A DNA stretch of 64,000 bases from Corynebacterium sp. HMSC05H05 (GTDB lineage: Bacteria; Actinomycetota; Actinomycetes; Mycobacteriales; Mycobacteriaceae): the NCBI RefSeq assembly GCF_001807265.1, contig NZ_KV788383.1:1-64000 (forward strand), in the 5' to 3' direction. Under the pieces are notes generated by a model that made no database searches, was not told the origin of the DNA, and was given only the letters and a program-made list of their open reading frames with translations. Made by a program: the position numbers and the translations under genes. Positions 1 to 9,827 of this stretch are shown here, in pieces. Each line of letters opens with the position of its first letter. Position 1 is the stretch's first letter.

Positions 1-113
1 AAGGCCCGTTCGGCTACATCGACAACCCGAACGCGAGAATCCACTGGGTCGCACCCAACGGCACCACAGTCCCCATGACCACCCCAGGGGCGATGGAGCT
101 GCTCTTCGACTAA
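1..113 (+). CDS. 3' end of an unidentified gene
   Basis: An open frame enters the window from the left (reading from base 3) and stops with TAA at 111-113. Only about 36 residues are visible: a Gly/Pro/Asn-rich tail ending in LLFD. The tail is reminiscent of the C-terminal ends of corynebacterial DUF222/HNH endonuclease-like proteins, but that is a weak impression from a short fragment. It converges on the pyridoxal kinase gene, with a hairpin terminator between them. Confidence 0.4.
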   Translation, partial: GPFGYIDNPNARIHWVAPNGTTVPMTTPGAMELLFD

Positions 114-123
114 CCACACACAC

Positions 124-148
124 CAAAAACCCGCCCCAAAAGGGCGGG
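124..148 (-). terminator. Rho-independent terminator of pdxY
   Basis: A perfect 7-bp stem (CCCGCCC at 130-136 with GGGCGGG at 142-148) and a five-base loop. An A-run at 124-128 reads as a U-run on the minus strand, so it fits termination of the minus-strand pyridoxal kinase gene. It may also slow the convergent plus-strand gene. Confidence 0.75.
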
Positions 149-171
149 CCCATCGGCATGCCCAAAAACGG

Positions 172-1023
172 CTAGAGGGCCTCGACCTCGAATTGGAGCT
201 GCGGGTTGGCGTAGAACTCCTGCGCCTCGACGAGCTGGAGCTCCTGGGAGTCTGCCTCAAGGGTGACGCGCAGCAGGTCGTAGACCGAGGAGGCCGTCTT
301 GGCCAGGGCGTCCTTCGCGTCGCGGGCGCGCAGGTAGTGGCCGGTGAACAGCGCGGCGGTGACATCGCCGGAGCCGTTGCGCTTGAACGGCAGGCGCGGG
401 GTGCGCACGATCCACTTACCGTTATCGTCGACGGCGATCATCTCGATCGCGTCCTCCGGCGTCTCCGGGCGTTGCACCGAGGTGACCAGCACGGTGGACG
501 GGCCCATCTCGCGGGCGGCGTCCACGGCGGCCAGGGTGGAATCGAGGTCGGTGACGTCGCGCTCGGTCAGATACCCCAGCTCGAACTGGTTCGGGGTGAT
601 GATGTCCGCTGCCGGCACGATCGTCGAGCGGAACAGCGGCGGGATAGTGTCGGCGACGAAGCAGCCGGATGTCGCCGACCCCATCACCGGGTCGCATGTG
701 TAGAGCGCGTCCGGGTTCTCCGCCTTGATGTCGCGCACGGTGCCGACGATCACGTCGGCGATTTCGGGGGATGCCTGGTAGCCGGTGAGGATGCCGTCGA
801 TGAGCGAAAAGGCGCCACGGTCGCGGATGCCGCCCAGCACCGCGGCGACGTCGTCGGCAGGGATGATCGGCCCGCCCCACGCGCCGTAGCCGGTGTGGTT
901 GGAGTAGTTCACGGTGTACACCGGCCACACCTCGTGGCCGATGCGCTGCAAAGGAAAGACCGCTGCCGAGTTGCCGACATGGCCATACGCGACAGCGGAC
1001 TGGATGGAGAGAATGTTGCTCAT
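172..1023 (-). CDS. pdxY: Pyridoxal kinase
   Basis: A 283-residue protein of the ribokinase/PfkB-like pyridoxal kinase family, which phosphorylates pyridoxal to pyridoxal 5'-phosphate in the vitamin B6 salvage pathway in the cytoplasm. Visible signatures are the N-terminal SIQSAVAYGHVGN segment, the central DPVMGS motif, TPNQFEL, and the C-terminal anion-hole motif NGSGDVTAA, whose Asp is the expected catalytic base. The length is normal for PdxY. The start ATG at 1021-1023 lies six bases after a TAAAAT box (1030-1035, minus strand), so the mRNA is probably leaderless. The gene stands alone and is followed by its own terminator. PdxY and PdxK are hard to separate by eye. Confidence 0.9.
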   Translation of the reverse strand: MSNILSIQSAVAYGHVGNSAAVFPLQRIGHEVWPVYTVNYSNHTGYGAWGGPIIPADDVAAVLGGIRDRGAFSLIDGILTGYQASPEIADVIVGTVRDIKAENPDALYTCDPVMGSATSGCFVADTIPPLFRSTIVPAADIITPNQFELGYLTERDVTDLDSTLAAVDAAREMGPSTVLVTSVQRPETPEDAIEMIAVDDNGKWIVRTPRLPFKRNGSGDVTAALFTGHYLRARDAKDALAKTASSVYDLLRVTLEADSQELQLVEAQEFYANPQLQFEVEAL

Positions 1024-1029
1024 ACGAGC

Positions 1030-1035
1030 ATTTTA
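1030..1035 (-). promoter_or_regulatory. -10 box of pdxY (leaderless)
   Basis: TAAAAT on the minus strand, six bases upstream of the ATG at 1023. Spacing fits transcription starting at or next to the start codon. Confidence 0.55.
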
Positions 1036-1045
1036 GAGCTCCCCG

Positions 1046-2110
1046 TTAGAGTTCTGGCGACACCAGGATCTTCACGGCGGTCTCGTTACGGTTGATCAGG
1101 GTGTCGAAGCCCTCGTCGACGACACCGTCGAAGCCGATCTTGCCGGTGATGAACGGCTTGAGGTCGACCTTGCCCTCCTCGACGAGCTTGATGGTCTGCT
1201 CGTGGTCGTGGGCGTAGCCGATGATGCCGCGGATGGTCAGCTCCTTCATCACCACGGCGTGGATGTCCAGCTCGGCCTTCTTGGACCAGATGGACTCGAC
1301 GACTAGGGTGCCCTTGAGCTTCAGGCAATCGACGAGCTGGTCGAGCACGACGTTGACGGAGGTGCACTCGAAGGCGACATCGACGCCCTTGCCGTCGGTG
1401 ATCTTCTGGATTTCTTCCTTCAGGTCCTGCTTGGACGGGTCGATGGCGTGGTCGGCGACGCCGGCGTCGAGGGCCTTCTGGCGGCGCAGCTCGGACAGCT
1501 CGGAGACGATCACGGTGCAGCCGTATGCCTTAGCGACGGCAGCCGTGAGCACGCCGATCGGGCCAGCTCCGCCGATCAGCGCCACGTCGCCCTCCTTCGC
1601 CTCGGAGGCGACGAAGGCGTGGTGGGCGACGGACAGCGGCTCGATGAGCGCGGCCTCGTCCAGCGGCACGTCGTTGTTGATCGGGTGGACCCAGCGACGC
1701 TGCACCGCGATCTTCTCGGACAGGCCGCCGCCACCGCCGGCAAGACCGATGAAGTTCACGTCCGGGTGGAGGTTGTACGGGCCCGGCTCCTTGGGGTCGA
1801 CATCGTCGGGAAGCACGTACGGCTCGACGACGACATGCTGGCCGACCTCAAGATCGTCCACACCCTCGCCCAGCGCGGCGACGACGCCGGAGAACTCGTG
1901 GCCGAGCGTGACCGGCGGCTCCTCGCCGGTAATCGGGTGCGGGGGGCCCGGCTTCGGGCAGAAGATGGGGCCTTCCAGGTACTCGTGGAGGTCGGTGCCG
2001 CAGATGCCGCACCAGGCGATGTCGATGAGTACCTCGCCCTTGCCTGCTTCCGGGGCGTCGATGTCCTCGACGCGGATGTCCTTCTGGCCGTAGTAACGTA
2101 CAGCGCGCAT
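1046..2110 (-). CDS. bdhA: Zinc-dependent 2,3-butanediol/alcohol dehydrogenase
   Basis: A 354-residue medium-chain dehydrogenase/reductase. It carries the catalytic zinc motif CGICGTDLHEY near residues 35-45, the GHEFSGVV motif, and a Rossmann nucleotide-binding turn GGAGPIGV near residue 180. The extended loop FCPKPGPPHPITGE is typical of (R,R)-2,3-butanediol dehydrogenases, which interconvert acetoin and butanediol with NAD(H). The structural-zinc cysteine cluster of classical alcohol dehydrogenases is not apparent in its usual place, as in this subfamily. A strong ribosome-binding site (GAGAGGAG) stands six bases before the ATG. A candidate -10 box TAGAAT lies about 45 bases upstream. The exact substrate is inferred. 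Confidence 0.82.
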   Translation of the reverse strand: MRAVRYYGQKDIRVEDIDAPEAGKGEVLIDIAWCGICGTDLHEYLEGPIFCPKPGPPHPITGEEPPVTLGHEFSGVVAALGEGVDDLEVGQHVVVEPYVLPDDVDPKEPGPYNLHPDVNFIGLAGGGGGLSEKIAVQRRWVHPINNDVPLDEAALIEPLSVAHHAFVASEAKEGDVALIGGAGPIGVLTAAVAKAYGCTVIVSELSELRRQKALDAGVADHAIDPSKQDLKEEIQKITDGKGVDVAFECTSVNVVLDQLVDCLKLKGTLVVESIWSKKAELDIHAVVMKELTIRGIIGYAHDHEQTIKLVEEGKVDLKPFITGKIGFDGVVDEGFDTLINRNETAVKILVSPEL

Positions 2111-2167
2111 GTGAAGCTCCTCTCGGTGAAAAACCTGCTTACGCGTACTATTCTACCGAAAAAAAGA

Positions 2168-3484
2168 CTAATCGCCGGGCAGCGGCTCCACTGGCTCGGC
2201 GACGGACACCAGCACCGTGCGGGTCTTCACCCGGCCGCGGCGGTCGCGCCCGCCCTCGGCGGTGTAGCGCACCCCGTCGCGAAGAATTGATGCGCCGGGC
2301 AGCGGCACGCGCCCCAGCTCGTAGGACAACAGCCCCGCCACCGTGTCGACGTTGTCGGTGACGTCCTCGGCGTACTCCAGCTCGTAGTCCAGGTTGTCGG
2401 CGAGGTAATCCACCAGATCATCCAACGGCAGGCGCGCCTGGACGCGGAACACGCGCGGCTCCACTTCGGTGACAGGGGCTTCCTCGTCCTCGTCGTATTC
2501 GTCGGTGATTTCGCCGACGATTTCTTCCAGCAGGTCCTCCATGGTGAGGAGGCCGGCGACGGTGCCGTATTCGTCGATAAGCATGGCGATGTGCGTGTTC
2601 GCCTGCTGCATCTCCTTGAGCAGCACATCCAGCGGCTTCGAGTCCGGGATGAACAGCGGCTCGCGCATGAAGTCGGTGATCGGGGTCTTCGGGTCGAGCG
2701 GGGTGCCTCGGTCGTCGAACATGTCCTTCAGGTACGCGATGCCGACGATCTCGTCGACGCTCTCGCCGATCACCGGCACGCGCGAATGCCCGGAGCGCAC
2801 CATCAGCGCGGTGGCCTGGCGGGCGGTTTTCTCGCCTTCGATCCACACCATCTCGGGCCGCGGCACCATGACCTGGCGCGCGTAGTTGGACGCGAGGTCG
2901 AAGATGTTTTGGATCATGCGGCCCTCGGTGGTTTCCACCACGCCCTTTTCCTGCGCGACCTCGACCATCTCGCGCAGCTCGATCTCGGTGGCGTAGGGGC
3001 CGTCGCGGAAGTCCTCGCCGGGGTGGAACAGGTTGCCAACCCAAATCAACAGCTTCGCGACGGGCCCGAGCACCACCTGGAACACCCCCAAGCCCTGCGC
3101 CGCCTTGAGCGAGATGGTGTAGGGGTTGCGCTTGCCCGCGGTGCGCGCGAACACCCCGACGATGGAAAATTGCAGCAGCGTGACGACGATCACCGCTACC
3201 GCAATCGCCCACCCGTCGGAGTCGAGCAGATCCATCGCGAGCATCGCCGCGGTCACGGACGCGAGAACGTCCAAGACCGTCCGCACCAGCACGAGCGTGT
3301 TGACGTGGTTCGCGCGGTGGTTGACCACCCGCAGCAGCGCCGCAGCGCCCGGGGTGTCGTCTTTGACCATGCCCTCGACGCGGGCGCGGGAGATCGGGGC
3401 GAGCGCGGACTCGATGGAGCCGAGCAGGCCGGACAGTAGCAGCGCGGCGACGGTGACGGCCGCGTAGACGAAGGTGAGCGTCAC
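2168..3484 (-). CDS. HlyC/CorC (CNNM-CBS) family membrane protein
   Basis: A 438-residue protein of the CNNM/CorC group: an N-terminal transmembrane DUF21 domain (hydrophobic segments from residue 3 and around 65-150), a tandem CBS pair (about 200-330), and a C-terminal CorC_HlyC domain with the [11 protein letters not shown] strand. Homologues are linked to magnesium and cobalt homeostasis; some are now shown to be transporters, but the bacterial function is not settled. I chose the GTG at 3484 because it overlaps the ybeY stop (GTGA) and begins directly with the first membrane helix. An in-frame extension exists upstream but lies inside ybeY and looks non-coding. Last gene of the hemW-to-ybeY block. 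Confidence 0.88.
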   Translation of the reverse strand: MTLTFVYAAVTVAALLLSGLLGSIESALAPISRARVEGMVKDDTPGAAALLRVVNHRANHVNTLVLVRTVLDVLASVTAAMLAMDLLDSDGWAIAVAVIVVTLLQFSIVGVFARTAGKRNPYTISLKAAQGLGVFQVVLGPVAKLLIWVGNLFHPGEDFRDGPYATEIELREMVEVAQEKGVVETTEGRMIQNIFDLASNYARQVMVPRPEMVWIEGEKTARQATALMVRSGHSRVPVIGESVDEIVGIAYLKDMFDDRGTPLDPKTPITDFMREPLFIPDSKPLDVLLKEMQQANTHIAMLIDEYGTVAGLLTMEDLLEEIVGEITDEYDEDEEAPVTEVEPRVFRVQARLPLDDLVDYLADNLDYELEYAEDVTDNVDTVAGLLSYELGRVPLPGASILRDGVRYTAEGGRDRRGRVKTRTVLVSVAEPVEPLPGD

Positions 3485-4043
3485 TCGATGCCCTTCATCA
3501 GCTTGTCCAGCTCGTCGCGGTCCGCGGCCGAGGGGAAGGCGTGCGCGCCGGTCGGCTTCGGCTGGTACTCCACGCCGCGGCGGGCCAGGTCGTCGTACCA
3601 GTCCGCCAGGATCTCGTTTTGCAGGGCGAACATTTCGCGCTCGTCTTTCGGCTCGATGTGGTCGTAGCCGAGCAGGTGCAGCACGCCGTGGACGGTGAGC
3701 AGCGCCATCTCGTGCGCCAGGTCGTGGCCGGCCATCTCGGCCTGCTTGCGGTCGTAGGCCGGGCACAGGATGATGTCGCCGAGCATCGCCGGGCCCGGCA
3801 TGTCCGCGTCGGGGCGGCCACCGCCGGGGGTCAGCTCGTCCATGGGAAAGCTCATCACGTCCGTGGGGCCTTCCAGGTCCATCCAGCGCACGTGCAGATC
3901 GGCCATCGTGGGCTCGTCCACGAGCGTGATGGTGGCTTCGGTTTCAGGGTGGACGTCCATGGAGCGCATGGCGAACGACGCGACGTCGATAAGCATTTGC
4001 TCATTGACCTCCGCCTCGCCGGACTCATTCAAAACTTCAATGC

Positions 4044-4047
<4 letters not shown>
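3481..4047 (-). CDS. ybeY: rRNA maturation endoribonuclease YbeY
   Basis: A 188-residue UPF0054 protein, a zinc-dependent single-strand endoribonuclease for 16S rRNA 3'-end maturation and ribosome quality control. The metal-binding motif [11 protein letters not shown] is intact, with histidines at about 120, 124 and 130. Bacterial YbeY is usually 150-180 residues; the extra length here is a C-terminal tail. The GTG start at 4047 overlaps the phoH stop codon by four bases (GTGA), so translation is likely coupled. Its place between phoH and a CNNM protein is the usual bacterial arrangement. Confidence 0.93.
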
Positions 4048-5066
<1,019 letters not shown>

Positions 5067-5077
5067 GGGGACCAACC

Positions 5078-5779
5078 CTACCAGCGGGAGGTCAACGCCC
5101 CGATGGCGCAAAGCCCCGCAAACGCCGCCGAGGCGGTGCGCAGCACCTCGGGCCCGAGCTTGACCGGGCGCGCGCCGAGGATTTCCAGTTCGTCGTCGCC
5201 GATGCCGCCCTCCGGCCCGACGATCAGCCACACGTCCTCGCCGAATTCGACGTCGCGGATGGAGTCGGTGGCGTCCTCGTGCAGCACCAGCGCGTTCCCC
5301 GCGTCGTGCAGCAACTCGGACAGCTGGTTCGTCGTCACCGGCTCGCGCACCTCCGGCACCCACGCCCGCCGCGCCTGCTTCGCGCTGGACAGCGCCTGCG
5401 CGCGCCACTTCTCCACCTGCTTGGCCTGCTTGTTCGCCGGCCACCGCGCGATCGTGCGGTGCGAAATCCACGGCACAATCGCATCTGCTCCGGCCTGCAC
5501 CGCCAGGTCCACGGCGAGCTCGGCGCGCTCGCCCTTCGGCACCGCCTGCACCACCGTCACGCGCGGCGTGGGCTGCGGCACGAACTCTTGCTTCTCGACG
5601 ACTCCGTCAACCCGACCAGCCCCCACCGACGTGACGCGGGTGAGCGCGGTGGACCCTTGGCCGTCGACAAGCATGATGCGCTCGCCGGGTTGGATGCGCT
5701 TGACGTGGGCGTGCTTTGCCTCCGCGCCGGTGAGCGTGCCGGCGGCGGGGTCGTCGGAGAGGAAGTACGGCAGGCTCAT
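5078..5779 (-). CDS. rsmE: 16S rRNA (uracil1498-N3)-methyltransferase
   Basis: A 233-residue SPOUT-superfamily methyltransferase that methylates U1498 of 16S rRNA using S-adenosylmethionine. It has the N-terminal PUA-like domain ([10 protein letters not shown]..., residues 1-70) and the C-terminal trefoil-knot region with [13 protein letters not shown] (about 190-202) and the [12 protein letters not shown] segment typical of RsmE. Its ATG overlaps the dnaJ stop (ATGA, 5776-5779), the usual dnaJ-rsmE coupling seen across bacteria. Confidence 0.94.
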   Translation of the reverse strand: MSLPYFLSDDPAAGTLTGAEAKHAHVKRIQPGERIMLVDGQGSTALTRVTSVGAGRVDGVVEKQEFVPQPTPRVTVVQAVPKGERAELAVDLAVQAGADAIVPWISHRTIARWPANKQAKQVEKWRAQALSSAKQARRAWVPEVREPVTTNQLSELLHDAGNALVLHEDATDSIRDVEFGEDVWLIVGPEGGIGDDELEILGARPVKLGPEVLRTASAAFAGLCAIGALTSRW

Positions 5780-6909
5780 CGGCGGAAGCGGTCGCGCATG
5801 CGGGAGAAGAAGCCCTCGCCGTGCTCGTCGGACTCCACGTGGACTTGCGGGTTGTCCGGGTGGCCGTCGCGCAGATCTTGCAGGGCGGCGCGCTCGTCGT
5901 TGGTCAGGGCGGTGGGCACGGTGACCTGCACGTGGGCGATCATGTCGCCGGCGCCCTCGGCGCGCAGCCGCGGCATGCCCTCGCCTTGCAAGTGGATGGT
6001 GTCGCCGGGCTGGGTGCCGCCGGGCACCTCGATGACGGTTTGCTCGCCGGCGAGGTTGTCCACGGTCAGCTCGGTGCCGAGCGCGGCGTCGTACATCGGC
6101 ACGGTCAGGCGCACGTGCAGGTCGTTGTTCTCGCGCACGAACACCGGGTGCGGCTGCACCTGCACCTCAACGTACAGGTCTCCGGCGGGGCCGCCGCCGT
6201 GGCCGACCTCGCCCTGGTCCGCCATGCGGATGCGCATGCCGGAGTTGATGCCGGCCGGGATGTTCACGGTCAGGTCGCGGGTGGCGCGCACGCGGCCGTC
6301 GCCGGCGCACTGGGTGCACGGGTCCTTGATCACCTCGCCGTAGCCGTGGCAGGTGGGGCACTCGCGGGTGGTCATGACGTTGCCCAAAAACGACTGCTGC
6401 ATCTCCTGGACCTGGCCGGCGCCGCCGCAGGTGCCGCAGGGCACCGGCTTCGCCTCGGTCTTCGACCCGGTGCCGTGGCACTTGTCGCACAGCACAGCGG
6501 TGTCCACGGTGACGTCCTTCTTCGTGCCGGCGAACGCCTCTTCCAGGGTGATGGCGGTGCGCAGCAGCGCGTCGTTGCCCGGCTGCACGCGCGAGCGCGG
6601 CTGGCGGGTGCCTCCACCGCCGAAGAACGCCTCGAAGATGTCGCCGAGTCCCCCGCCGCCGAAACCGGCCGCGCCACCCATACCGCCGCCGGCCTCCATC
6701 GGGTCGCCGCCGCGGTCCACGATCGCGCGCTTCTGCGGATCCAGCAGCACCTCCTGGGCTGCGGCGATCTCGGCGAACTTCTCGGCCGCCTCCTCGGACG
6801 GGTTGACGTCCGGGTGGTACTTGCGCGCCAGCTTGCGGTACGCCTTCTTAATCTCCTGCTCGGTGGCTTCCTGGTCCACGCCGAGGATGCCGTAGTAATC
6901 GCGAGCCAT
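5776..6909 (-). CDS. dnaJ2: Molecular chaperone DnaJ (second copy type, with hrcA)
   Basis: A 377-residue class I J-domain co-chaperone for DnaK. The J domain carries HPD at residues 32-34. A Gly-rich linker (about 73-100) is followed by the zinc region with four CxxCxGxG repeats: [24 protein letters not shown] and CTQCAGDG. The C-terminal substrate-binding domain follows. Corynebacteria usually have two DnaJ proteins; the hrcA-linked copy is normally called DnaJ2. The ATG at 6909 starts [10 protein letters not shown]; the longer frame upstream runs into the hrcA end and was rejected. Ten bases separate it from hrcA. Confidence 0.95.
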   Translation of the reverse strand: MARDYYGILGVDQEATEQEIKKAYRKLARKYHPDVNPSEEAAEKFAEIAAAQEVLLDPQKRAIVDRGGDPMEAGGGMGGAAGFGGGGLGDIFEAFFGGGGTRQPRSRVQPGNDALLRTAITLEEAFAGTKKDVTVDTAVLCDKCHGTGSKTEAKPVPCGTCGGAGQVQEMQQSFLGNVMTTRECPTCHGYGEVIKDPCTQCAGDGRVRATRDLTVNIPAGINSGMRIRMADQGEVGHGGGPAGDLYVEVQVQPHPVFVRENNDLHVRLTVPMYDAALGTELTVDNLAGEQTVIEVPGGTQPGDTIHLQGEGMPRLRAEGAGDMIAHVQVTVPTALTNDERAALQDLRDGHPDNPQVHVESDEHGEGFFSRMRDRFRR

Positions 6910-6919
6910 ATCTTCCCTT

Positions 6920-7933
6920 CTATTCGCCCCGCAGGATGCGGCTGATGTAGCGGGCCACGGTGGCAACCTTTTGCATGGTACCGGGGTAGTCCATGTGGGT
7001 CGGACCCACTACCCCGAGGCCGCCGAGTGCCTCGTCGCCCGAACCGTACGCTGTTGTAACAATCGAGGCGTGCGAAAATTCCTCGTCCTCGTTTTCGCGC
7101 CCGATGCGCACGCTGACCCGCTCGAGTTCCTGCGCGCCGGCCAGCAGTTTCAGCACCACCACCTGCTGCTCAAGCGCGTCGATGACGCCCTGCAAGCCTC
7201 CCGACGGCACGACCAGGTTCGACGAGCCCGCAATGATCAGCCGGTCCGGCGCCGCGTCCACCAGCGTGGTGATCAGCACTTCTGCGGCGCGTGAGGTGGG
7301 GTCGGCGAGGTGGGGCGGAGCTTTCGTCGATAAGCGAGAAAGCGCATCGGAGGCGTCGCGCATGGTTTGGCCCACCAGGGCCTCGTTGAGCAGGTCGCGC
7401 AATAGCCGCACCCCCTCCGGCCCGATCGGCGCCGAAAGCTCCACGTTGCGCTGGTCCACGCGCCCCGCGTCGGTGATCAGCACGAGCAGCAGCCTTGTTG
7501 GGGTGAGCTCCACCACCTCGCAGTGCTTCACGCGCGAAATGGTCAGCGTGGGCAGCTGCACCACCGCCGCCTGGTTGGTCAGCTGCGCGAGCAGCTGCAC
7601 GGAGCGGCGCAGCACGTCCTCCAAATCCACGCCGTTTTCCAAAAAGTCCAAAATGGCGTGGCGCTCGGCGGCGCTCAACGGCTTGACGTCGTGCAGCGCG
7701 TCCACGAACGCGCGGTAGCCCGCCTCGGTGGGGATGCGGCCCGACGAGGCGTGGGTCTGCGAGATGTAGCCCTGCTGCTCCAGCACCGCCATGTCGTTGC
7801 GCACCGTCGCGGACGACACCCCCATCTTGTGCCGCTCCACCAGGGATTTCGACCCCACCGGCTCCTGGCTTGCAATGTAGTCCGCCACGATCGCGCGCAG
7901 CACCGCTTGGCGCCGCTGGTCCGCAGTACCCAT
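6920..7933 (-). CDS. hrcA: Heat-inducible transcription repressor HrcA
   Basis: A 337-residue HrcA, the repressor that binds CIRCE operators upstream of groE genes and is assisted by GroEL. The N-terminal winged helix (about 1-75) contains [18 protein letters not shown]; a GAF-like ligand or dimer domain follows. The start has a very strong ribosome-binding site, AAGGAGG, four bases before the ATG, and lies nine bases after hemW. I see no CIRCE palindrome (TTAGCACTC-N9-GAGTGCTAA) upstream in this window, so its targets are probably elsewhere. Confidence 0.95.
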   Translation of the reverse strand: MGTADQRRQAVLRAIVADYIASQEPVGSKSLVERHKMGVSSATVRNDMAVLEQQGYISQTHASSGRIPTEAGYRAFVDALHDVKPLSAAERHAILDFLENGVDLEDVLRRSVQLLAQLTNQAAVVQLPTLTISRVKHCEVVELTPTRLLLVLITDAGRVDQRNVELSAPIGPEGVRLLRDLLNEALVGQTMRDASDALSRLSTKAPPHLADPTSRAAEVLITTLVDAAPDRLIIAGSSNLVVPSGGLQGVIDALEQQVVVLKLLAGAQELERVSVRIGRENEDEEFSHASIVTTAYGSGDEALGGLGVVGPTHMDYPGTMQKVATVARYISRILRGE

Positions 7934-7942
7934 TACGCCTCC

Positions 7943-9061
7943 TTACTCGGCTGCCAGGATATCGGTGATGATGCCGTCTGCAAGCAGCCGCCCTTTGTCG
8001 GTCAGCCGCAGCCTGTCGCTATTCTCAAGCAGCCCCGCGCGCACATGCCTATCGACGACATCCTGCGCCCCCGCCCCGATCCACCCCGACGGGATCCCTT
8101 CCTTCAGCCGCAGGCCGAGCATGACGGCCTCGGTGTGGGCTTCTTCGTCGGTGATGGTTTCGCGGTCCTGGATGGGCAGCGTGGCGTCGGCAAGCAACTG
8201 CGCATATCGCTCGGGGCGCTTGACGTTGAAGAAACGCTCAGCGCCGATGAAGCTGTGCGCGCCCGGGCCCGCACCCCACCACTGCTGGTTGCGCCAGTAG
8301 ATGAGGTTGTGGCGGCACTCTCCTCCGGGTTTGGCCCAGTTGGAGACCTCGTACCAGTCGTAGCCGTGGGCGGCGAGCGTGTCGGCGATGATCTCGTAGC
8401 GGTCCGCGTAGACGTCCTCCTTGGGCGCGGGCAGTTCGCCGCGGCGGATCTTGCGGGCCATGGCGGTGCCGTCTTCGACGATGAGCGAATACGCGCTGAC
8501 GTGGTCGACGTCCGTGTCCAGGATGGCGTCGAGGGTGCGGCGGACGTCGTCGTCGGTTTCGGTGGGCGTGCCGTAGATCATGTCCAGGTTGACGTGTTTG
8601 AAGCCGGCGGTGCGTGCCTCGCGGGCGGCGGCGACGGCGCGGCCCGGGGTGTGCTGGCGGTCCAGCACCTTGAGCACCGGCGTGGAGGCGGACTGCATGC
8701 CCAGCGAGACGCGGGTGAAGCCGGCGTCCAGCAGCCCGGTGAAGTAGTCGGGGCTGGTGGATTCCGGGTTGGACTCGGTGGTCACCTCCGCGCCGGGGTT
8801 CAGGCCGAAGGTGTAGCGGACGGCGGCGAGGATGCGGGCGAGGCCGTCTGCGCCGAGGAGGCTCGGGGTGCCGCCGCCGACGAACACCGTGTCGGCTTTG
8901 GGCAGGCCGCGGGCGGCGGCGAGCTCCAACTCGCGCTCCAGGGCGTCCAAGTACTGGGCGTGGGAGGAGTCCACCTCGGTGGGTGTGTAGGTGTTGAAGT
9001 CGCAGTACCCGCAGCGCGTGGCGCAAAACGGGACGTGGACGTAGACGCCGAATGAATCCAT
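7943..9061 (-). CDS. hemW: Radical SAM heme chaperone HemW
   Basis: A 372-residue radical SAM protein. The iron-sulfur motif is CxxxCxxC at residues 13, 17 and 20, followed by DFN rather than a fourth cysteine. That is the HemW pattern rather than the coproporphyrinogen dehydrogenase HemN pattern, so a heme chaperone role is more likely than the older HemN annotation. The VGGGTPSLL motif follows. I chose the ATG at 9061 because the protein then starts at the conserved YVHVPFC region and because a TAGCCT box lies seven bases upstream (9069-9074, minus strand), overlapping the stop codon of the preceding gene. An upstream in-frame extension is out of family length. Confidence 0.92.
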   Translation of the reverse strand: MDSFGVYVHVPFCATRCGYCDFNTYTPTEVDSSHAQYLDALERELELAAARGLPKADTVFVGGGTPSLLGADGLARILAAVRYTFGLNPGAEVTTESNPESTSPDYFTGLLDAGFTRVSLGMQSASTPVLKVLDRQHTPGRAVAAAREARTAGFKHVNLDMIYGTPTETDDDVRRTLDAILDTDVDHVSAYSLIVEDGTAMARKIRRGELPAPKEDVYADRYEIIADTLAAHGYDWYEVSNWAKPGGECRHNLIYWRNQQWWGAGPGAHSFIGAERFFNVKRPERYAQLLADATLPIQDRETITDEEAHTEAVMLGLRLKEGIPSGWIGAGAQDVVDRHVRAGLLENSDRLRLTDKGRLLADGIITDILAAE

Positions 9062-9068
9062 GGCCTTA

Positions 9069-9074
9069 AGGCTA
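9069..9074 (-). promoter_or_regulatory. -10 box of hemW (leaderless), inside upstream stop
   Basis: TAGCCT on the minus strand ends seven bases before the hemW ATG; its TAG is the stop codon of the upstream gene. This suggests hemW-hrcA-dnaJ can be transcribed separately from the gene before it. Confidence 0.55.
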
Positions 9075-9740
9075 GGCGCCGCGGCGGGAACGCTTCGCGG
9101 CGACCTTGGCCACGATCCGGTCGATGCGGGCGCGCTCCTCCAAAAACTCCGGCGGGTTGGACCCGCGCATGGTGCGCACGAACGCCGGGTGGTCCAGGCA
9201 GACGGTCTCCACCCAGCCCACCACGGCCTCCTCGACGATCTCGCCGACACGGGCGTACATCTGCGGCAGCGAGACCACGCCGAGTTCGCGGGCGACCATG
9301 TCGGTCTGCTCCAGGCAGTACGACACGATCTCGCCCAAGTGCTGCACCACCAAGTCGGTGCGTCCGGTCAGCGCGTCCTGCATGGTCTGCACCGAAAACG
9401 GGGCTTGTAAGGGGAAGAGGTCGTTCAGGCCGGAGGCGTCGAGAAGCTCGGGCTCCGGAATGCGCTCCTCCGGCTTCGCTCCCGCGGACAGGTGGCCGGC
9501 GGCGCGGCCGGAGGTCAGCGCCTGGCGCAGGCCGATCAGCTCCGCGACGACGCGGCGGGCGTCCTGGCGGGCGTCGTCGACGATCTCAACGAACTCGGCG
9601 AGGCAGTCCTCGGTGAGCTCGCCGTCGTAATCCGCGATGGCCTCGGCGAGGTGCTCGGTGTACTCCGCCACCTCGTCGCCGATGTTGTAAATCTCCTGCG
9701 TGAGCTCGCGGTGCCGCAGCACGGCGGCAGTCTTGTGCAT
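9072..9740 (-). CDS. Conserved hypothetical, helical protein
   Basis: A 222-residue protein that I do not recognise. It is acidic and predicted to be mostly helical, with long amphipathic stretches at about 8-70 and 100-190 and a basic C-terminus (KRSRRGA). There is no signal peptide and no membrane segment. It begins with a strong ribosome-binding site (AAGGAGG, seven bases before the ATG). A palindrome lies about 40 bases upstream. Its place directly before hemW suggests a stable actinobacterial neighbourhood, but no function can be deduced. Confidence 0.75.
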   Translation of the reverse strand: MHKTAAVLRHRELTQEIYNIGDEVAEYTEHLAEAIADYDGELTEDCLAEFVEIVDDARQDARRVVAELIGLRQALTSGRAAGHLSAGAKPEERIPEPELLDASGLNDLFPLQAPFSVQTMQDALTGRTDLVVQHLGEIVSYCLEQTDMVARELGVVSLPQMYARVGEIVEEAVVGWVETVCLDHPAFVRTMRGSNPPEFLEERARIDRIVAKVAAKRSRRGA

Positions 9741-9780
9741 CGCGAGCCCTCCTTGGAAACGCCTGTGGGAAGTGACAAAT

Positions 9781-9795
9781 TGGCATGCTATGCCA
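9781..9795. promoter_or_regulatory. 15-bp palindrome upstream of 9740 gene
   Basis: TGGCAT-GCT-ATGCCA, a perfect 6-bp inverted repeat around a three-base centre. It sits between the end of fadD (9828) and the start of the 222-residue gene (9740). It could be an operator for the latter or a weak terminator for fadD; the short AATTTGT run after it on the minus strand is not a convincing U-tract. Confidence 0.4.
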
Positions 9796-9827
9796 CAGCC
9801 GCGCGCGTGAAAGGAAGGCGCGCCGAA

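Noticed and set aside
3482..3766. N-terminal extension of the CNNM protein
   Set aside because: It lies inside ybeY in another frame and reads as Arg/Pro-rich nonsense; the GTG overlapping the ybeY stop is the better start.
6910..7942. CIRCE operator for HrcA autoregulation
   Set aside because: No TTAGCACTC-N9-GAGTGCTAA-like inverted repeat is present near hrcA or upstream of hemW.
9062..9250. Longer N-terminus for hemW
   Set aside because: The extension is Arg/Pro-rich, overlaps the upstream gene and does not match the family; a leaderless promoter fits the ATG at 9061.
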